Positions 11,923 to 13,717 of a stretch of 13,717 nucleotides of DNA are shown here, one piece after another; within the stretch, counting starts at the first letter, position 1; each line of letters begins with the position of its first letter. The position numbers were made by a program, and so were the translations under genes. The notes under the pieces are model-generated. The model worked only from the letters and a program-made list of their open reading frames with translations, was not told the origin of the DNA and made no database searches. The stretch is from contig JAFWRL010000229.1 of NCBI GenBank assembly GCA_017520105.1, positions 1 to 13,717 on the forward strand. Reading direction: 5' to 3'. This stretch comes from Fibrobacter sp. GTDB lineage: Bacteria > Fibrobacterota > Fibrobacteria > Fibrobacterales > Fibrobacteraceae.

Positions 11923-13717
11923 ACCCAATCACTTCCAGCGCTGCGTACTTGAGGATGATGGTGCGGTTCATGTTGTCGCGGTCGAAGCGCACATCGACGC
12001 GGGCATTTTCGCCGTTGCCGTAAGCCTTGACGATGACTCCATTGCCGTACTTAGAATGGCGAACGCGGGCACCGACGTGATACGGATTCTGATTCACATC
12101 TTGACTGTATTCGTCATAAACGACACGCGGACCACTTGGAACCGCAGGTTTCGGCGACGCCACCTTAATCGGATTTCGATAGACGATATGCTTGTCGTTC
12201 TTCTTGATGGAGGCCGGAACCGCCGCTGGGCGCGAACCAAACGAGCCGTAAGAACCACCGGATGAGCGCGAACCACCGAAAGATCCCGAATTTCCGTAAG
12301 ACGGACGGGAACCATAATTCGAAGATCCGAATGAACCATACGAACCGTAAGACGGCTTGGAGCGTGTATTCCCGACAAAATCAGGCACACCCGGACGCGT
12401 GTTCAGACAAGGCGTAAAGTCAACGACGGACGGATCCAATTCCTTGAGGAAACGCGACGGAGCGAACGGTCGAATATTACCTTGGAAGAACCTGCGTTCG
12501 GCATGGTACAGATAAAGTTTCTTTTCGGCACGGGTGCAACCCACATAGAACAGGCGGCGTTCTTCTTCCATCTGCTCGTTGATTTCGGCCATCGAGAGCA
12601 TCGACGTTCCGCGCACCAGCGGGAAGATTTCGTCATCGCAACCGGCAAGGTGAACCGTGTTGAATTCAAGCCCCTTCGCCATGTGGATTGTCATGAGCGT
12701 CACAAGGCCCTTCGACGTATCGACTTTTTTGTCGCCATCCGTCAAAAGCGAAATATCCTGCAAGAACGCATCGAGCGTTGCCCCCGGATGGTCTTCGTCA
12801 AATTCGCGGATAGCGTTAATCATTTCGTCCAAGTTCGCAATACGTTCGTCCGCCGTAATTTCGTCTTCCTTGCGCAAAAATTCCTTGTAGCCCGTTTCAT
12901 TGATAATTGTCTCAGCTAAAATCGGAAGCGGAGTTTCACCAGAATTCATCATCGCACGCCAGCGTTCCACAAGGTCGGTAAAGCCTTTGAGCTTCGGAGC
13001 GCTGCGCCCCGTGCCGTTCGCTTCGAGGAGTAAATTGTCCCACAGCGAACCCTCGCCCGCCTTCACCTTGGCGAGCACGCCTTCGACAGTTGTCTTGCCG
13101 ATGGCACGCGGCGGCGTATTGATAACGCGCAAATACGCTGCATCGTCTTTTTCGTTCGCCAACACACGTAAGTACGCAAGAATATCCTTGATTTCCTTGC
13201 GGTCCCAGAACCTCGTTCCGCCAAAAATTACCGACGGGATACGCATATCATTGAGCGCTTTTTCGAGCACACGGGACTGGGCGTTCGTGCGGTAGAAAAT
13301 AGCCGTCTTAGCATAAAAATCAGGGCCAGCCTGTGCAATCGTCTTTGCAATATTCGAAGCCTCGGAACGGTCATCTTCAAAATAGCGCACATGAATGAGT
13401 TCGCCCGCTTCTTCCTTGGAATAGACGACCTTCTGCATTTCAGCAGGACGGACGTTATGCGCAATCACGGAACCAGCGCCCTTCACGATGTTTGCCGTCG
13501 AGCGATAATTGCGTTCGAGCTTTACAATCGTCACCGGGGCAAAATCGCGGTGGAAGTTGCGGATAATCTTGATGTTTGCGCCACGCCAACCGTAAATACT
13601 TTGGTCGTCATCGCCCACTACCGTCACATTTTTCGTTTCTGGATTGATGAGCAATTTCAAAAGTTCGTACTGAACGTCATTCGTATCCTGATACTCATCG
13701 ACTACGACGTACTGGAA
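11921..13717 (-). CDS. pcrA: ATP-dependent DNA helicase PcrA/UvrD, 5' end beyond the window
   Basis: An SF1A 3'-5' DNA helicase of repair and replication restart. The frame stays open to the window edge, so the apparent TTG start at 13660 is internal; 598 codons are visible. The order is motif II, VVVDEYQDTN (at the edge), motif III, VVGDDDQSIYGWRGA, motif IV, LERNYRST, motif V, TLMTIHMAKGLEF, and motif VI, EERRLFYVGCTRAEKKLY. Walker A lies outside. A C-terminal Tudor-like module, ARVRHSKYGNGVIVKAYG...LKYAALEVIG, is the RNA-polymerase-contacting domain of PcrA. Between the helicase core and this module, at about 12222-12366, is a Gly/Ser/Tyr/Phe-rich low-complexity segment of about 48 residues (SYGSYGSFGSS, NYGSRPSYG, GSYGSFGS), which is unusual. 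The first motif II acidic pair is D-E, as required. Confidence 0.95.
   Translation of the reverse strand, partial: FQYVVVDEYQDTNDVQYELLKLLINPETKNVTVVGDDDQSIYGWRGANIKIIRNFHRDFAPVTIVKLERNYRSTANIVKGAGSVIAHNVRPAEMQKVVYSKEEAGELIHVRYFEDDRSEASNIAKTIAQAGPDFYAKTAIFYRTNAQSRVLEKALNDMRIPSVIFGGTRFWDRKEIKDILAYLRVLANEKDDAAYLRVINTPPRAIGKTTVEGVLAKVKAGEGSLWDNLLLEANGTGRSAPKLKGFTDLVERWRAMMNSGETPLPILAETIINETGYKEFLRKEDEITADERIANLDEMINAIREFDEDHPGATLDAFLQDISLLTDGDKKVDTSKGLVTLMTIHMAKGLEFNTVHLAGCDDEIFPLVRGTSMLSMAEINEQMEEERRLFYVGCTRAEKKLYLYHAERRFFQGNIRPFAPSRFLKELDPSVVDFTPCLNTRPGVPDFVGNTRSKPSYGSYGSFGSSNYGSRPSYGNSGSFGGSRSSGGSYGSFGSRPAAVPASIKKNDKHIVYRNPIKVASPKPAVPSGPRVVYDEYSQDVNQNPYHVGARVRHSKYGNGVIVKAYGNGENARVDVRFDRDNMNRTIILKYAALEVIG

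Noticed and set aside
11767..11952. Small + strand frame across the pcrA-rpn gap
   Set aside because: It consists of repeat sequence (palindrome, hairpin, heptamers) plus the antisense end of pcrA; no sign of coding.
13658..13660. TTG at 13660 as the start of PcrA
   Set aside because: The frame continues upstream to the window edge and encodes the motif II sequence VVVDEYQDTN, so the start is outside.

Overview
The window looks like a chromosomal segment of a Gram-negative bacterium. LPS synthesis (kdsB), a GatC amidotransferase subunit, rsmD next to coaD, a type IV pilus-like pair and a UvrD/PcrA helicase point that way. Protein style, an Rpn-family nuclease and the types of intergenic repeat make me think of Fibrobacter (Fibrobacterota). 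This is an inference from memory, not a search result.

Layout. One + strand gene, the 3' part of the DEAH-box helicase gene hrpB, occupies 1-1772. Everything from 1937 to the right edge is on the - strand. In transcription order, right to left, these are: pcrA/uvrD (5' end beyond the window), an Rpn/YhgA-type PD-(D/E)XK nuclease, gatC, kdsB, a membrane-anchored ComEA-like helix-hairpin-helix protein, a PilM-like actin-fold protein, a PilN/PilO-like membrane protein, rsmD, coaD, a rhomboid protease, a PfkB/adenosine-kinase-like sugar kinase, a small secreted coiled-coil membrane protein, and a secreted choice-of-anchor I beta-propeller-like protein.

Many - strand genes are tightly packed. pilM-pilN overlap by 4 bases (ATGA), pilN-rsmD are 1 base apart, coaD-rhomboid overlap by 14 bases, rhomboid-PfkB overlap by 1 base (TAATG), and PfkB to the coiled-coil gene is 10 bases. 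There are probably two main transcription units: kdsB-comEA-pilM-pilN-rsmD and coaD-rhomboid-pfkB-coiled coil-propeller. The rsmD-coaD order is a widely conserved neighbourhood. Here a repeat-filled gap splits it.

The most unusual content is repeat structure. (a) A palindromic element of about 30 bp occurs twice inside the hrpB reading frame and once between pcrA and rpn. A second, unrelated 35-bp hairpin repeat also lies in frame in hrpB. All are translated, as in Rickettsia palindromic elements. (b) Several intergenic gaps contain degenerate arrays with a strict 7-base period (AGTTACT-like units, often next to a short hairpin). Two of these gaps share a 38-bp inverted-repeat module of identical length. 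(c) The hrpB frame is blocked by TGA at 3-5, just before a conserved helicase motif. One missing G would explain this, so hrpB may be frameshifted. (d) PcrA carries a Gly/Ser/Tyr-rich linker like eukaryotic FUS-type low-complexity segments. No rRNA, tRNA, CRISPR array or insertion sequence was seen.
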